Part shown: piece by piece, positions 52,375 through 61,367 of the stretch | Layout of the letters: each line of letters starts with the position of its first letter | How positions within the stretch are numbered: the stretch's first letter is position 1 | DNA from: Pseudoalteromonas apostichopi | GTDB lineage: Bacteria > Pseudomonadota > Gammaproteobacteria > Enterobacterales > Alteromonadaceae | Direction: 5' to 3' | Length of the DNA stretch: 64,000 nt | Assembly (NCBI RefSeq): GCF_030297135.1 | Contig: NZ_AP028066.1 | Span: forward strand, 1-64,000 | Program-made: the position numbers and the translations under genes | The notes under the pieces: model-generated | Database searches by the model: none | What the model was told of the DNA's origin: nothing | Seen by the model: only the letters and a program-made list of their open reading frames with translations

Positions 52375-52927
52375 TACTTTTAACCTTTTGTCTTACAAGC
52401 CATTCCACAAGGCCTAAGAGAGCTATCAGAATATAGGCTATTAATCCGTTGTACAGAGTCCATGTCTGTAACGAAGTAAATAGGCTAGTGTATAACGCAA
52501 TACTGCCATTAATAATAAAAAACGCGCACCATACTTTAGTAACTTGGCGCGTGTAATTAACCCCTTTTTCATCAAGCTCAGGCTCTTTAATTCGAGCAAA
52601 GCTTTCGATGATTGTTGGGCCACTTTTCAGCGAATAAGCAAAGGTTATTGCCATTACTGTATTTATAATGACCGGGTAAAGTTTTAAGCCCAGATCACTG
52701 TTAAAAAACTGCGTTGTTGCTAAAGCGATAACAGCCAAAATAGAGGCGGGCTTTATCCATGGCATAGATGTGAGCAGCTTTTTGCTAAGCAAAAGCCTTA
52801 AGCCTAACAATACCATCAGTACCAAGCTCACTTGCCTTATTGAGATATGCTGTAATCCAAAATACACAATAAATGGGTATAAAGATAAGCACACTAAGAG
52901 CAGTGTTGTGGTTATCGCTTTGAGCAT
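52361..52927 (-). CDS. apeG: COG4648-type inner-membrane protein
   Basis: A 188-residue membrane protein with about five hydrophobic helices (near 7-27, 33-50, 60-75, 82-97, 130-172). It matches the COG4648 family that is nearly always found in aryl-polyene, flexirubin and xanthomonadin operons; its biochemical role is unknown. A loop with KEPELDEKGVNYTRQVTKVW between the later helices is conserved in the family. It follows the ACP gene by 8 bases and overlaps the ligase, as in other ape operons. Confidence 0.8.
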   Translation of the reverse strand: MLKAITTTLLLVCLSLYPFIVYFGLQHISIRQVSLVLMVLLGLRLLLSKKLLTSMPWIKPASILAVIALATTQFFNSDLGLKLYPVIINTVMAITFAYSLKSGPTIIESFARIKEPELDEKGVNYTRQVTKVWCAFFIINGSIALYTSLFTSLQTWTLYNGLIAYILIALLGLVEWLVRQKVKSNGSE

Positions 52928-52935
52928 AATAATGT

Positions 52936-53181
52936 TTATGAAACGAGCTTTTCTACTTCGTTTACAACATCTTGCACAGTACGCACTTGTTTAAATGCAT
53001 CTGGCTCGATTTTCTTGCCAGTGATTTCGCGTAGTTTTACAACTAAGTCCACAGCATCAATGCTATCAAGATCTAAGTCTTGATACAGGTGCGCATCTAG
53101 GCTGATATCATCAGCGTCGATCTCAAATTCATCTACTAAAATGCCCTGTAAAACGTTGTAAATGTCAGCAGCGGTTTTCAT
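52936..53181 (-). CDS. apeF: Acyl carrier protein 2, aryl-polyene pathway
   Basis: An 81-residue ACP. LDLDSIDAVDLVVKL contains the Ser (near residue 40) that receives phosphopantetheine; a helical bundle with acidic helix II follows. I start at ATG 53181, with AGGAA 7 bases upstream. A longer frame to 53244 overlaps the preceding ACP gene and is unlikely. The two ACPs of the APE system appear to carry different intermediates (starter and chain). It is separated from the first ACP gene by 25 bases. Confidence 0.92.
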   Translation of the reverse strand: MKTAADIYNVLQGILVDEFEIDADDISLDAHLYQDLDLDSIDAVDLVVKLREITGKKIEPDAFKQVRTVQDVVNEVEKLVS

Positions 53182-53206
53182 GCTTATTCCTACTTCTATG
53201 TCTGTG

Positions 53207-53464
53207 TTATGATTGGTTTTGGTTAATAAACTCTGCCAGTGCATCTACCGATGCAAAATGGGCTTTTGTTTGTTCTGAGTTTGCGTCAATTTTAACGTTA
53301 AACTCTTTTTTAATGGCTAAGCCAAGCTCAAGCGCATCGATACTATCTAGGCCTAAACCATCAACAAACAAAGGTTGGTCATTTTCAATATCATCCACGG
53401 TAATATCTTCAAGATCTAAGCTGCTAATGATTAATTGTTTTATTTTGTTCTTTAGTTCAGTCAT
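53207..53464 (-). CDS. apeE: Acyl carrier protein 1, aryl-polyene pathway
   Basis: An 85-residue ACP with the phosphopantetheine Ser in DGLGLDSIDALELGLAI (near residue 41). ELKNKIKQLIISSLDLEDI begins helix I. Like ApeF it is acidic. Together with ApeF it gives the two-ACP set of APE systems. Its start overlaps the acyltransferase stop by 4 bases. There is no dedicated phosphopantetheinyl transferase gene in the window, so a genome-wide one probably modifies both ACPs. Confidence 0.92.
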   Translation of the reverse strand: MTELKNKIKQLIISSLDLEDITVDDIENDQPLFVDGLGLDSIDALELGLAIKKEFNVKIDANSEQTKAHFASVDALAEFINQNQS

Positions 53465-54246
53465 AGGTGCCTGAGTTCCTCTGAAAAGTAATGTTGCAAA
53501 TCACGGGTTAATTGTCGTGCTTGCATGGCGGGTTGTTCATTATTAAAAGTGTCGTTAAACGTAAATGGGTCAGTGGCAAAGCGCATCTCAAAATGCGCTT
53601 TTGTTGCGGCAACGCAATACCATGGTGTGCCTTTGGTCAAAGTGCTGGGTTTCATACTAATCAGCACTGAGGTAATTGGAGCTTTACAACGCGCAGCAAT
53701 ATTCGCAGCGCCACGCTTAAATTTTAACTGTTCACCTGGGGTTGTGCGGGTGCCTTCAGGAAAGATAATCAGGTTATTTCCAGCAGCGAGTGATGCTTCA
53801 CAATCATTAAGTAACTCTTGCGGGTCTTCATTACTAATATAACCTGTGCCTTTAATTACACCGCGCATAAATGGATTTTTAAATAGGTGTGCTTTGACCA
53901 CGCAGTCAGCATTTTTAATCACAGATATCAGCACCACAACATCAATTAATGAAGGGTGATTGGCAAGCACTAACTGCCCTTTAAGATCATGAAATTTCTG
54001 TTTATCTTGCACAGAAAAATGGATTGCACCGGTGTAATGCATTAAGGCAACAAAGAATTTAAAACTATAGTGAACCGTTAAGCGGGCTTTTTGCTTACGT
54101 TTCGCTTGGCAAGGTTCAAATAAACGTTGTAAAGGCAAAACCAACAAGGTGAGTACAATACCGCCAAAACCAAATACAGAAAAACAAAACCCGGTTGCCA
54201 GTACCCGCCAAATTTTATTCAACTTAATGTAAACGTTAGTCGCCAT
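53461..54246 (-). CDS. apeD: PlsC-type (lysophospholipid-like) acyltransferase
   Basis: A 261-residue acyltransferase. LANHPSLIDVVVLI is the H(x4)D motif; YISNEDPQ and FPEGTRTTPGEQLKFKRG are the second and third PlsC blocks. A hydrophobic segment at residues 15-40 should anchor it to the inner membrane. In APE operons this protein is thought to link the polyene to glycerol or a phospholipid, but the acceptor is not known. It overlaps the chain-length-factor gene by 11 bases and the ACP gene by 4. A different, LpxL-type acyltransferase is also in the operon. Confidence 0.86.
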   Translation of the reverse strand: MATNVYIKLNKIWRVLATGFCFSVFGFGGIVLTLLVLPLQRLFEPCQAKRKQKARLTVHYSFKFFVALMHYTGAIHFSVQDKQKFHDLKGQLVLANHPSLIDVVVLISVIKNADCVVKAHLFKNPFMRGVIKGTGYISNEDPQELLNDCEASLAAGNNLIIFPEGTRTTPGEQLKFKRGAANIAARCKAPITSVLISMKPSTLTKGTPWYCVAATKAHFEMRFATDPFTFNDTFNNEQPAMQARQLTRDLQHYFSEELRHL

Positions 54247-54946
54247 GGTACTGTAGCATCCAAGCTGATTGTTGATGTGAAAGCAGCGATTGTGATCCTT
54301 TGCTTGTTAAAGCAGCTGCTAATTGCAAACTCAGTGGTAAACACGAGTCACTTTGAGTATGTTCTGATTCAGGAAGTTTTGTTAATTCAAAATATGGCTT
54401 GCCGGTCTGCGCTGTTGATAATACGAACGATACACTATGAGCAATTTGTTGCTCGTCGCTAAATGCTAAGTACTCATCTGGTAATACACTTTCGGCATGA
54501 GCAATCAAAATCTGCTGTTCAATACCACTATGAACACGCGCAAAACCATCTATCATGGCAGAAATAATGCTGTCTTGGTCACCAGCAATAGCATTCATCG
54601 GGGCTTTATTTTTTGCAATAATCGAAAATAATCCGGTTGCAGCATTATGTACACTCAAACCAAATGCAGTCGGAGAAAGCGGCTCTTGTTCGACAAGTGA
54701 ATGTAACAGTTGCGCTGTTTTTGGTAAGTCGCCATGACGCGATGAAAAATTAACAGCTAGCTGCTGATACTCACCTTGCGCTTGATGCATAGTATGAAGC
54801 GCCATTTTCATAAATGGGCTTAAGCGGCGGCGCTGCATAGGTGCAACCCAGCTTAAATCAAGGTCAGGAAAGTTGAGATGGCTTAATTCTGCTATTTGTT
54901 GCTCGGGTGCAACCCATAAACTCAATTTATCAACAACAAATTTCAC
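54236..54946 (-). CDS. apeC: Ketosynthase-like chain-length factor, first gene of the aryl-polyene operon
   Basis: A 236-residue beta-ketoacyl-synthase-like protein (Ketoacyl-synt_2 type) lacking the active Cys and His: only the N-terminal half of the fold is present, with AFGLSVHNAATGLFSI where the nucleophile loop would lie. It corresponds to ApeC, the chain-length factor that pairs with ApeO in studied clusters. It is the first gene of the operon. The gap to the upstream plant-like DapA gene is 106 bases and holds a hairpin terminator, so the operon promoter should lie at about 54950-55010; I cannot place its boxes. The missing catalytic residues are expected for this role. Confidence 0.85.
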   Translation of the reverse strand: MKFVVDKLSLWVAPEQQIAELSHLNFPDLDLSWVAPMQRRRLSPFMKMALHTMHQAQGEYQQLAVNFSSRHGDLPKTAQLLHSLVEQEPLSPTAFGLSVHNAATGLFSIIAKNKAPMNAIAGDQDSIISAMIDGFARVHSGIEQQILIAHAESVLPDEYLAFSDEQQIAHSVSFVLSTAQTGKPYFELTKLPESEHTQSDSCLPLSLQLAAALTSKGSQSLLSHQQSAWMLQYHGD

Positions 54947-55013
54947 AAATATTATTCTTATAACGCCAAACGATTGCTAATTTTACCTATTAGCTACAAA
55001 AAAGTAAAACAAT

Positions 55014-55043
55014 GGTGCTTAATTACAACCGCAATTAAGCACC
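55014..55043 (-). terminator. Terminator between the DapA-like gene and the aryl-polyene operon
   Basis: GGTGCTTAATT (55014-55024) and AATTAAGCACC (55033-55043) are perfect 11-base arms with an 8-base loop. On the minus strand the hairpin is followed by a T-rich stretch (ATTGTTTTACTTTTTT). It should end the DapA-like transcript before the polyene operon. Confidence 0.78.
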
Positions 55044-55052
55044 CATTCATTT

Positions 55053-55967
55053 TTATCGTAAAATAACGTCTCTTTCGATTAAAAGTTGTGCTTTTTCACC
55101 TACTATATCAGCAACATCAAGTTCGTTAATGTAACCTAAACCGATTTCTTGCTGCGCGCTTGTTAGTGGCACATAAGGAAGACGGAACACAGGATTTACC
55201 GCGCCTGTCATCATCAATGCCGTATTGATTGCAATTGGATTAGGCTCGCAGAATAACCAGCCCATAAGTGGCTGTAGTTTTGCATTAAGTGCATCATTTT
55301 GCTCATCCATTAACTGACGGAATAAGCCTGGAATAATATTAGATGTAACCGAGATAACACCGTGGGCGTTATGAATATGCCTTGCATCATGCGCTTCATC
55401 GTCGTTACCTGACCAACAAGCAATGCCTTGCTGTTCATAATGAGCAATACGCTCATTGCCACCGCACTCTTTTACACCAATAAAGTTTTCGTGCTTAGCG
55501 AGTGGCTCAATGATATCTGGTGTTAAATCTTGGCCTGTACGACCTGCAACGTTGTAGATAAACGCAGGACCAATATCGAGTAAACGGTTAAAGTGCTCTT
55601 TCACACCCGTCAGCGATGTACGCCCGTAATAAGGGTTAATTTGTAACGCTGCATCCATACCCGTGGCAAAACCATATTCAGTTGCTTTAATTGCTTCACG
55701 CGTATTGTTGCTACCTGTATTACCCACAATTAATAAACGGTCAGAGAATTTGCTAACACTGTGAGCAATTAGCATTAAGTGTTCTTCCCAATTCATTAAT
55801 TGGCCTTCACCTGTGGTCCCACCCACAATGATGCCATCAACACCAGCTGTAATTTGCTGTTCAACAAGGTCGTCATAACATGCAAGATCAATTTCACCAT
55901 TGGTTAAGTAAGGTGTTTTTATAGCGGTGATCAAACTTGCTTGTTTAATTGTTTCTAGGTTGCGCAT
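55053..55967 (-). CDS. Plant-type dihydrodipicolinate-synthase-like (DapA) enzyme
   Basis: A 304-residue (from ATG 55967) class I aldolase of the DapA family. GTTGEG and the Schiff-base Lys in FIGVKECGG are intact; IYNVAGRTG holds the Tyr of the catalytic triad. Several stretches look like plant DHDPS rather than enterobacterial DapA: GTTGEGQLMNWEEHLMLI, WSGNDDEAHDARH, GVISVTSNIIPGL, GWLFCEPNPIAINTA and FRLPYVPL. The ATG at 56069 gives a 34-residue extension without a signal, and I prefer 55967. It may be the cell's main DHDPS or make a related aldol product. It is a single-gene unit with a terminator. Confidence 0.85.
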   Translation of the reverse strand: MRNLETIKQASLITAIKTPYLTNGEIDLACYDDLVEQQITAGVDGIIVGGTTGEGQLMNWEEHLMLIAHSVSKFSDRLLIVGNTGSNNTREAIKATEYGFATGMDAALQINPYYGRTSLTGVKEHFNRLLDIGPAFIYNVAGRTGQDLTPDIIEPLAKHENFIGVKECGGNERIAHYEQQGIACWSGNDDEAHDARHIHNAHGVISVTSNIIPGLFRQLMDEQNDALNAKLQPLMGWLFCEPNPIAINTALMMTGAVNPVFRLPYVPLTSAQQEIGLGYINELDVADIVGEKAQLLIERDVILR

Positions 55968-56127
55968 AACTTTTTTAATGTTTGGAAAATTTGCGCTAGT
56001 TGTAACATAAACACGGGCATTTTCCGAGTAGTGAGCTGCAATAAATAAAAATACTTGAGAAAAAATCAAAGTTAAGCCAAAATCGAATACTGTATAAATT
56101 AACAGTGTTTATTGTGAGTGTTTGATA

Positions 56128-56781
56128 ATGCAACTTTCTAAATTTTTGGCAACCTACTTTTATACCACCGAAGAGCTATGCCATACCCTCTCAATTGATG
56201 AGGAAACGCTATCGGTATGGCAACAAAGTAGTTTATTTCCAAAGCCGAGTTACTGTTTGCAAAGTCAATTAGAATGCAGTTCGTATTCGGGCATTTATCA
56301 ATGCGAAGAATATCAAGATTATTACCCTCGTGGTGCCGCTAGTTGGGGGCAATTAATTATCAAACATGACATAAGCTCATCCTGCCAAGCATTTAATTAT
56401 TTTGCTCAGCAATATTCGAATCAACTTAGTAAACTTGCCGAGCAAGGCTTTGCTATTGATGAAGAATTATTTGGTAGTGAAATTGACGAGCACTTACAGC
56501 AAGTTTGGCAACAGTTTTTATGCAGCAAATATGGCGTCCTCACACAAAATGGCTTAGTTGAAGAAGCAGTGCAGCTAGATGTCGCTAAATTACTTATTGA
56601 TGATATTACTGAGCTACGCACTAAAATCGGCTTAACTTTGGAGGAGCGACAAAGCTTACATAAAGCTCTCAAATTAATGAACCGCGCTTTAAGTTATGGT
56701 ACTGGAAACGAGGGTAAAAATACTCTAAGACATCGTTATATAGATAACGTGGTCACTAAATACGACCTATCAATAAAATAA
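56128..56781 (+). CDS. DUF6058-type protein
   Basis: A 217-residue protein that matches the family I know as DUF6058, a name associated with natural-product clusters in marine bacteria. It begins QLSKFLATYFYTTEELCHTL, and includes YPRGAASWGQLIIKHD and QQVWQQFLCSKYGVLTQNGL, which the family shares. No signal or membrane helix; no active-site motif I recognise. It is divergent from the DapA-like gene and sits next to the aryl-polyene operon, which suggests an accessory role, though the family function is unknown. The start is either TTG 56122 or ATG 56128; I use the ATG. Five Cys residues lie in the first half. Confidence 0.7.
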   Translation: MQLSKFLATYFYTTEELCHTLSIDEETLSVWQQSSLFPKPSYCLQSQLECSSYSGIYQCEEYQDYYPRGAASWGQLIIKHDISSSCQAFNYFAQQYSNQLSKLAEQGFAIDEELFGSEIDEHLQQVWQQFLCSKYGVLTQNGLVEEAVQLDVAKLLIDDITELRTKIGLTLEERQSLHKALKLMNRALSYGTGNEGKNTLRHRYIDNVVTKYDLSIK

Positions 56782-57020
56782 CCCGATTAATTTGCCACTC
56801 TAAAATGAAGTAAAACTGAACGACCGGATAAAGTTACAGCAACGTTTAAATTGTTACCATTTAGTTAATACAATTTGCTACTTTTGTTTTGTAGGTTTTC
56901 ATATTTTTAATCGTTAGATTGATCTAGTTGAGTTACTTAAGTTGCGAGTGCAATGCACATTAACAATGAACAGTGCTCTTTTCTTCTCAACTAATTAAAT
57001 CATAAATGAAGGATTGAAAG

Positions 57021-60000
57021 ATGAAACCTTTTTCAAGGCTTGGTCGCATAAATGCGACCTACTTGGCTATGCTCGGCTTGAGTTTAGCGCAACCATCAAT
57101 GGCACAAGATGTTGCCATCACTAAAACAAAAACAGATGCGCTTACCTTTACACTGATTACAGGGGACAAAGTATCTGCGGTCGTCAATAAAAACGGTGAG
57201 TTAGGTGGTATTCGTTTACTCAATGCAGATGGCTCTGATGCAATTACGAGTATTTTTAAACGTGGTAAAAGTACTTATGTTATCCCAACGCAAGCACAAG
57301 CCCTTGTAAATTCACAATCAATTGATATGGAATTATTTAATATCAATAAACTTTACGAGTCTGGTTATGATGATGCATCTACTGATGTACTGCCTATAAT
57401 TGTTGAATATCGCGATGGCAGCCTTGCAGGTACGGCGGTACCAAAGACATTTGCAGGCATATCATTGACTAGCGAAATAGAACTTATCGACAGTGCAGCA
57501 TTCGCAATTAGTAAAGATAAAGCCGCTCAAGCTTGGCAAACGCTAGCATCACAAGCTGACGTAGAAGGTGTTTGGTTAGATGCTATCGTTCATGCTCATA
57601 AAGTCTCAAAGTCAGATACATTAACACCGACAGTACCTTTAACCGGCGCTTATGGTGAAGCAGCCATTAATTACAATGGAGCAGGTATTAAAGTAGCCGT
57701 TCTTGATACAGGCTATGACACTGAACACCCTGATTTACATGGACGTGTAGTTGCATCTCGTGATTTTACATATTCAAGTAACGGTGTTGACGATATAAAT
57801 GGTCACGGTACACACACAGCTTCAACCGTGGCTGGTAATGGCCACGAATCTGATGGTAAATGGGTCGGTGTTGCACCCGGCTCAGAGCTTATTATCGGTA
57901 AGGTACTTGGTAATAATGGCGGCGGTTCAACACTAGGAATCCTAAATGGGATGTATTGGGCTGTCATGGATGAACAAGCAGATATTGTTAATATGTCTCT
58001 CGGCGGTACGGCAACAACTTGTAGTGGCCCACTCGTTGACATGGTTGAAGCTCTTAGCGAGAAGGCATTATTTATTATCTCGGCAGGTAATAGTTTTACC
58101 CGTGAAACTATTGGTTCACCGGGCTGTGCGCCAAGTGCACTAACCGTTGGTGCTATAGATCGTGACGGTAATACAGCTTCGTTCTCTTCGCGCGGTCCAT
58201 CACCAGATGGTCACTCAGCAAAACCAGATATTACCTCACAAGGTGTGTCAGTTGTAGCAGCTGCATCGGGTGGCTTAGGTGATACTGCATACCGAGTTTA
58301 CTCTGGTACATCGATGTCAGCCCCCCACGTAGCTGGAGGAGCAGCTATTGTCATGCAGGCCCGCCATGATTTAACACCACAACAAATAAAAGATGTACTG
58401 ACTTCATCTGTAAAAATAACCGATTCACATGTACTTGAGCAAGGCGCAGGCCCGATGGATATCAATCGCGCGATTGATCAAGCCATCATTGCCCCACCTA
58501 ACAGAGAACTTGGCTTTTTTAAGCATACTGAAAACGATGCTTTTACTGAAACATCAGTAACCTTAAAAAATATCTCGCATAAAGATATCACCCTAAAATT
58601 AAAACTCGATTTAATTGGTGAAGATGGTAAAACACAATTACCAGCGACACTGGCAGGACTAGCTGCTAAATCAATTACAATACCAGCCAATGGCGAAGCG
58701 CAAGTACCAATGTGGATCGACCCGTCTGTTGCATTGAGAAACGGTGCATACGGAGCGATTACTGGTCGTATTACAGGTACTTCAACAAGCCAAAGCAATG
58801 AGCAACTTATTGTTCCCGTCTCTTTTTGGATAGATCAACCAAAAGTTTCTCTCACAGTCAACTTAACTGACCGTTGGGGTAATCGTGCAAGTGCTCCTTC
58901 AAAGGTGTATCTAATTAATGAAGAAGATGATTGGGGTTCACTTGTCCGACTAAATGGTGGGAAAGCAGAAGCTGAAGTACCTGCTGGTTACTATACTATT
59001 GTGGCTAATATCATGACTTACGATAACCCTGACTCAAATTCAGGTCTCGTTGATTCAGCAGCGCAAATGGCCGTTCTAAATAGAAAAATTGATAGTACTA
59101 CAGTAATTGATTTAGATGCTCGAACAGCTCAACAAGTAACCTTCAAAGCTGAACAACCTCTTGCTCCTCAAGGTTATTCTTTTGGTTTCACCTATGCCCT
59201 AGACGATGAAAAAGTAGCGAAACTAGCCGGCATTGAAATGGCTCCAGATTATGTAAGTGATATGTTTGCATGGTCTCAAGGTCATGATGATCGTTTCCGC
59301 TCATTTGTCACTACACGCGCACTTGCACCAGAAACAACGGTAAAAATGCAAAATGGCGTTGAGCTTGACTATATTAAGCAAGGCTTAGCACTTTCTTTTC
59401 ATGGCGAAGGCTCTGCTGAAGTAGTACCAGTAGGTGATGCAGGTTATAGCACTGACTGGAGTCAATTTCAGTTAGAAGGTAAAATAGCCCTTATTACTAA
59501 CCCTTATTATCTGACTTCTTACATGGTTGGTAACGCGATGAAGAATGGCGCCATTGGCGTAATCTTCTATCGTCCATCTCGTGCAGGTCGCTATAAAGGA
59601 ACCATTACAGGCACACCTAAAATACCTGTAATTGGTATTAGTTCTGAGCAAGGTAAAACGCTTATGACTGAGATCGAAGCAGGTAATAATATGGTAAGTT
59701 GGTCAGGGATTGCAGCCGAACGCTCACCTTATGCCTACTCTATCAATCATATTACTGATGGTCGTATTCAATCAGGTCAAATCAATATCACTGAACATAA
59801 GATGCATAAGATCACCGCTTCTTATCATTCACAAAATGATGAACGTCCGTCTTGGACTGATGCGATGGCAATGACCAACAGTACAGGTGAGTTTTACTCT
59901 ACAGGTAGTACACAGATGATCATGCTACCTCATGTACGTGAAGAGTATTACACAGCCACAACGAAGAATGCGTGGACGAATATCGTCATGCCAAATTATC

Positions 60001-60797
60001 AAATGCAAAGTTCTGGCGCTTACTTTGATGGTCCACGTACAATGACACCCGCAGAAGAAGAAACAACAACATGGTTCAAAGGCCCTCGTGCTGGTAGCTT
60101 AGGCAGCAGTGGTTCGCCAATTATCCGCCGAGATACTAACTTACTCCACTTCAATATTGCAGCCTTTGGCGATGCCTCTAATCACGACGGGATGTTTGGC
60201 TATATGGGTAGTTCGGCTTTCGGTTTAACTTTAGATGGTAAGCCTGTATCCCCTTATCAAGGCACCCTAACTCTTGAACCTGGCGACCACCAAATTACAC
60301 TCGAGGTGCGTTCATACGCACGTAGTGTTGGTGAGCGCTCTCCTGTTAAAGACAACCTAGGATCACTATACCAAGGCTTCTATACTTTTACTGCCAATGA
60401 GCAGCATCAAGGTATACAACCAGTACTGATACCTATGATTGATTTACCTGTAGACATCGAAAACACGATGAATGTAGGCGAAGCTGCACAGGTTAAGTTA
60501 TCAGGCTTACTTGATGGTGTTGGCGAAGTTCCATTAGCAGACGTACAGTTCCAATATGCCTATGGTCAAGAGTGTGCAATTACCTCAATTCCTGCATATA
60601 TCTACTGCCCTGTATCAGACAAGTTCTCCCCAGAAAACTGGGTTGATGCACAGATACAAAATATTGATGGTGAATGGATTGCGACAATTCCAAATGATGG
60701 CAACTCAGGTGATTTTGTCCACATTCGTACTGTTGTAAGTGATTATGGCACAAGCACAGCTGAGCAATTTACATTACGTGCTTATATGCTCAAATAA
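57021..60797 (+). CDS. Secreted subtilisin-family (S8) serine protease with C-terminal PA domain
   Basis: A 1,258-residue exported protease. Signal peptide 1-28 (ending SMAQ); an inhibitor-like propeptide to about 215; catalytic domain about 220-490 with Asp229 in VLDTGYD, His262 in NGHGTHTA and Ser431 in GTSMSAPHVAGG. The oxyanion Asn lies in ISAGNS. The C-terminal 750 residues form beta-rich modules, including a PA-like stretch near 800-900 (NAMKNGAIGVIFYRPSRAG). It is probably a processed extracellular protease used to digest proteins. It ends without a visible anchor. The ATG at 57021 has AAGGA upstream, and a terminator follows. It stands alone. Confidence 0.92.
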   Translation: MKPFSRLGRINATYLAMLGLSLAQPSMAQDVAITKTKTDALTFTLITGDKVSAVVNKNGELGGIRLLNADGSDAITSIFKRGKSTYVIPTQAQALVNSQSIDMELFNINKLYESGYDDASTDVLPIIVEYRDGSLAGTAVPKTFAGISLTSEIELIDSAAFAISKDKAAQAWQTLASQADVEGVWLDAIVHAHKVSKSDTLTPTVPLTGAYGEAAINYNGAGIKVAVLDTGYDTEHPDLHGRVVASRDFTYSSNGVDDINGHGTHTASTVAGNGHESDGKWVGVAPGSELIIGKVLGNNGGGSTLGILNGMYWAVMDEQADIVNMSLGGTATTCSGPLVDMVEALSEKALFIISAGNSFTRETIGSPGCAPSALTVGAIDRDGNTASFSSRGPSPDGHSAKPDITSQGVSVVAAASGGLGDTAYRVYSGTSMSAPHVAGGAAIVMQARHDLTPQQIKDVLTSSVKITDSHVLEQGAGPMDINRAIDQAIIAPPNRELGFFKHTENDAFTETSVTLKNISHKDITLKLKLDLIGEDGKTQLPATLAGLAAKSITIPANGEAQVPMWIDPSVALRNGAYGAITGRITGTSTSQSNEQLIVPVSFWIDQPKVSLTVNLTDRWGNRASAPSKVYLINEEDDWGSLVRLNGGKAEAEVPAGYYTIVANIMTYDNPDSNSGLVDSAAQMAVLNRKIDSTTVIDLDARTAQQVTFKAEQPLAPQGYSFGFTYALDDEKVAKLAGIEMAPDYVSDMFAWSQGHDDRFRSFVTTRALAPETTVKMQNGVELDYIKQGLALSFHGEGSAEVVPVGDAGYSTDWSQFQLEGKIALITNPYYLTSYMVGNAMKNGAIGVIFYRPSRAGRYKGTITGTPKIPVIGISSEQGKTLMTEIEAGNNMVSWSGIAAERSPYAYSINHITDGRIQSGQINITEHKMHKITASYHSQNDERPSWTDAMAMTNSTGEFYSTGSTQMIMLPHVREEYYTATTKNAWTNIVMPNYQMQSSGAYFDGPRTMTPAEEETTTWFKGPRAGSLGSSGSPIIRRDTNLLHFNIAAFGDASNHDGMFGYMGSSAFGLTLDGKPVSPYQGTLTLEPGDHQITLEVRSYARSVGERSPVKDNLGSLYQGFYTFTANEQHQGIQPVLIPMIDLPVDIENTMNVGEAAQVKLSGLLDGVGEVPLADVQFQYAYGQECAITSIPAYIYCPVSDKFSPENWVDAQIQNIDGEWIATIPNDGNSGDFVHIRTVVSDYGTSTAEQFTLRAYMLK

Positions 60798-60817
60798 TTA
60801 GTTAGCGCTAATCAGCA

Positions 60818-60841
60818 AAGCCGCCTTCGGGTGGCTTTTTT
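60818..60841 (+). terminator. Terminator after the subtilase gene
   Basis: AAGCCGCC (60818-60825), loop TTCG, GGTGGCTT (60830-60837) with one G-T pair, then a T-run. UUCG loops are especially stable. Confidence 0.88.
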
Positions 60842-60890
60842 CATATAAAACATGATGCTTAAACACAATATATTCAAGCATGAATAGGTA

Positions 60891-61166
60891 TTAAGAATCT
60901 AAATGCTCATACTGCCCGCGATAAACTTCAAAAGTTTTAACGACGGTATGTTGCTCTTTACTTAGATTATCAAACCAAGTATCAAAACGTTCATCATCAT
61001 CTTGTTCACTTAGTGCTAAATATTGTGCTAACAGCTCAATAATATCGTTGTGACTACAAGACAAAATATCTACATGATTAGCTAAAATAGAATGGTCTTT
61101 ATCGCGAAGCATGTTCATTACATTTTGATCTAGTTCTTCACGGCTAGTTTTATCATTCACTTCCAT
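60891..61166 (-). CDS. Small acidic protein of unknown function
   Basis: A 91-residue acidic, helical protein (TSREELDQNVMNMLRDK, then a cluster of Asp/Glu with LSEQDDDERFDTWF). No signal or membrane helix. AAGAAGGA is only 1-2 bases before the ATG at 61166, too near for a good start; a GTG at 61187 preceded by AGGT at about 4-5 bases would add seven residues. I use the ATG and note the alternative. No homologue I recognise. It converges on the subtilase gene. Confidence 0.5.
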   Translation of the reverse strand: MEVNDKTSREELDQNVMNMLRDKDHSILANHVDILSCSHNDIIELLAQYLALSEQDDDERFDTWFDNLSKEQHTVVKTFEVYRGQYEHLDS

Positions 61167-61335
61167 ATCCTTCTTTAAAATAAGCACGCATACCTAGTTA
61201 TAACAGCCTTATCGACAATATCCAGCTTTTTAAAGCTAACTGCTTATTGATTGCTCAGCTTGTATAAATTTAAAACAGAACACAATAAATAAGAATTATT
61301 TTCATCTTGATATCAATACACAACCACTATATAGT

Positions 61336-61348
61336 TGATACATTATCA
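61336..61348 (+). promoter_or_regulatory. Candidate Zur operator upstream of L31B-L36B
   Basis: TGATA-CAT-TATCA is a short inverted repeat about 20 bases before the L31B ATG, positioned to overlap its promoter. In other gammaproteobacteria the paralogous zinc-free L31/L36 pair is repressed by zinc-bound Zur. The exact Zur motif in this genus is not known to me, and a second palindrome, TTGATATCAA, lies at 61308-61317. The assignment is inferred from gene identity. Confidence 0.4.
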
Positions 61349-61367
61349 CATAAGATAGAGTTGAATT

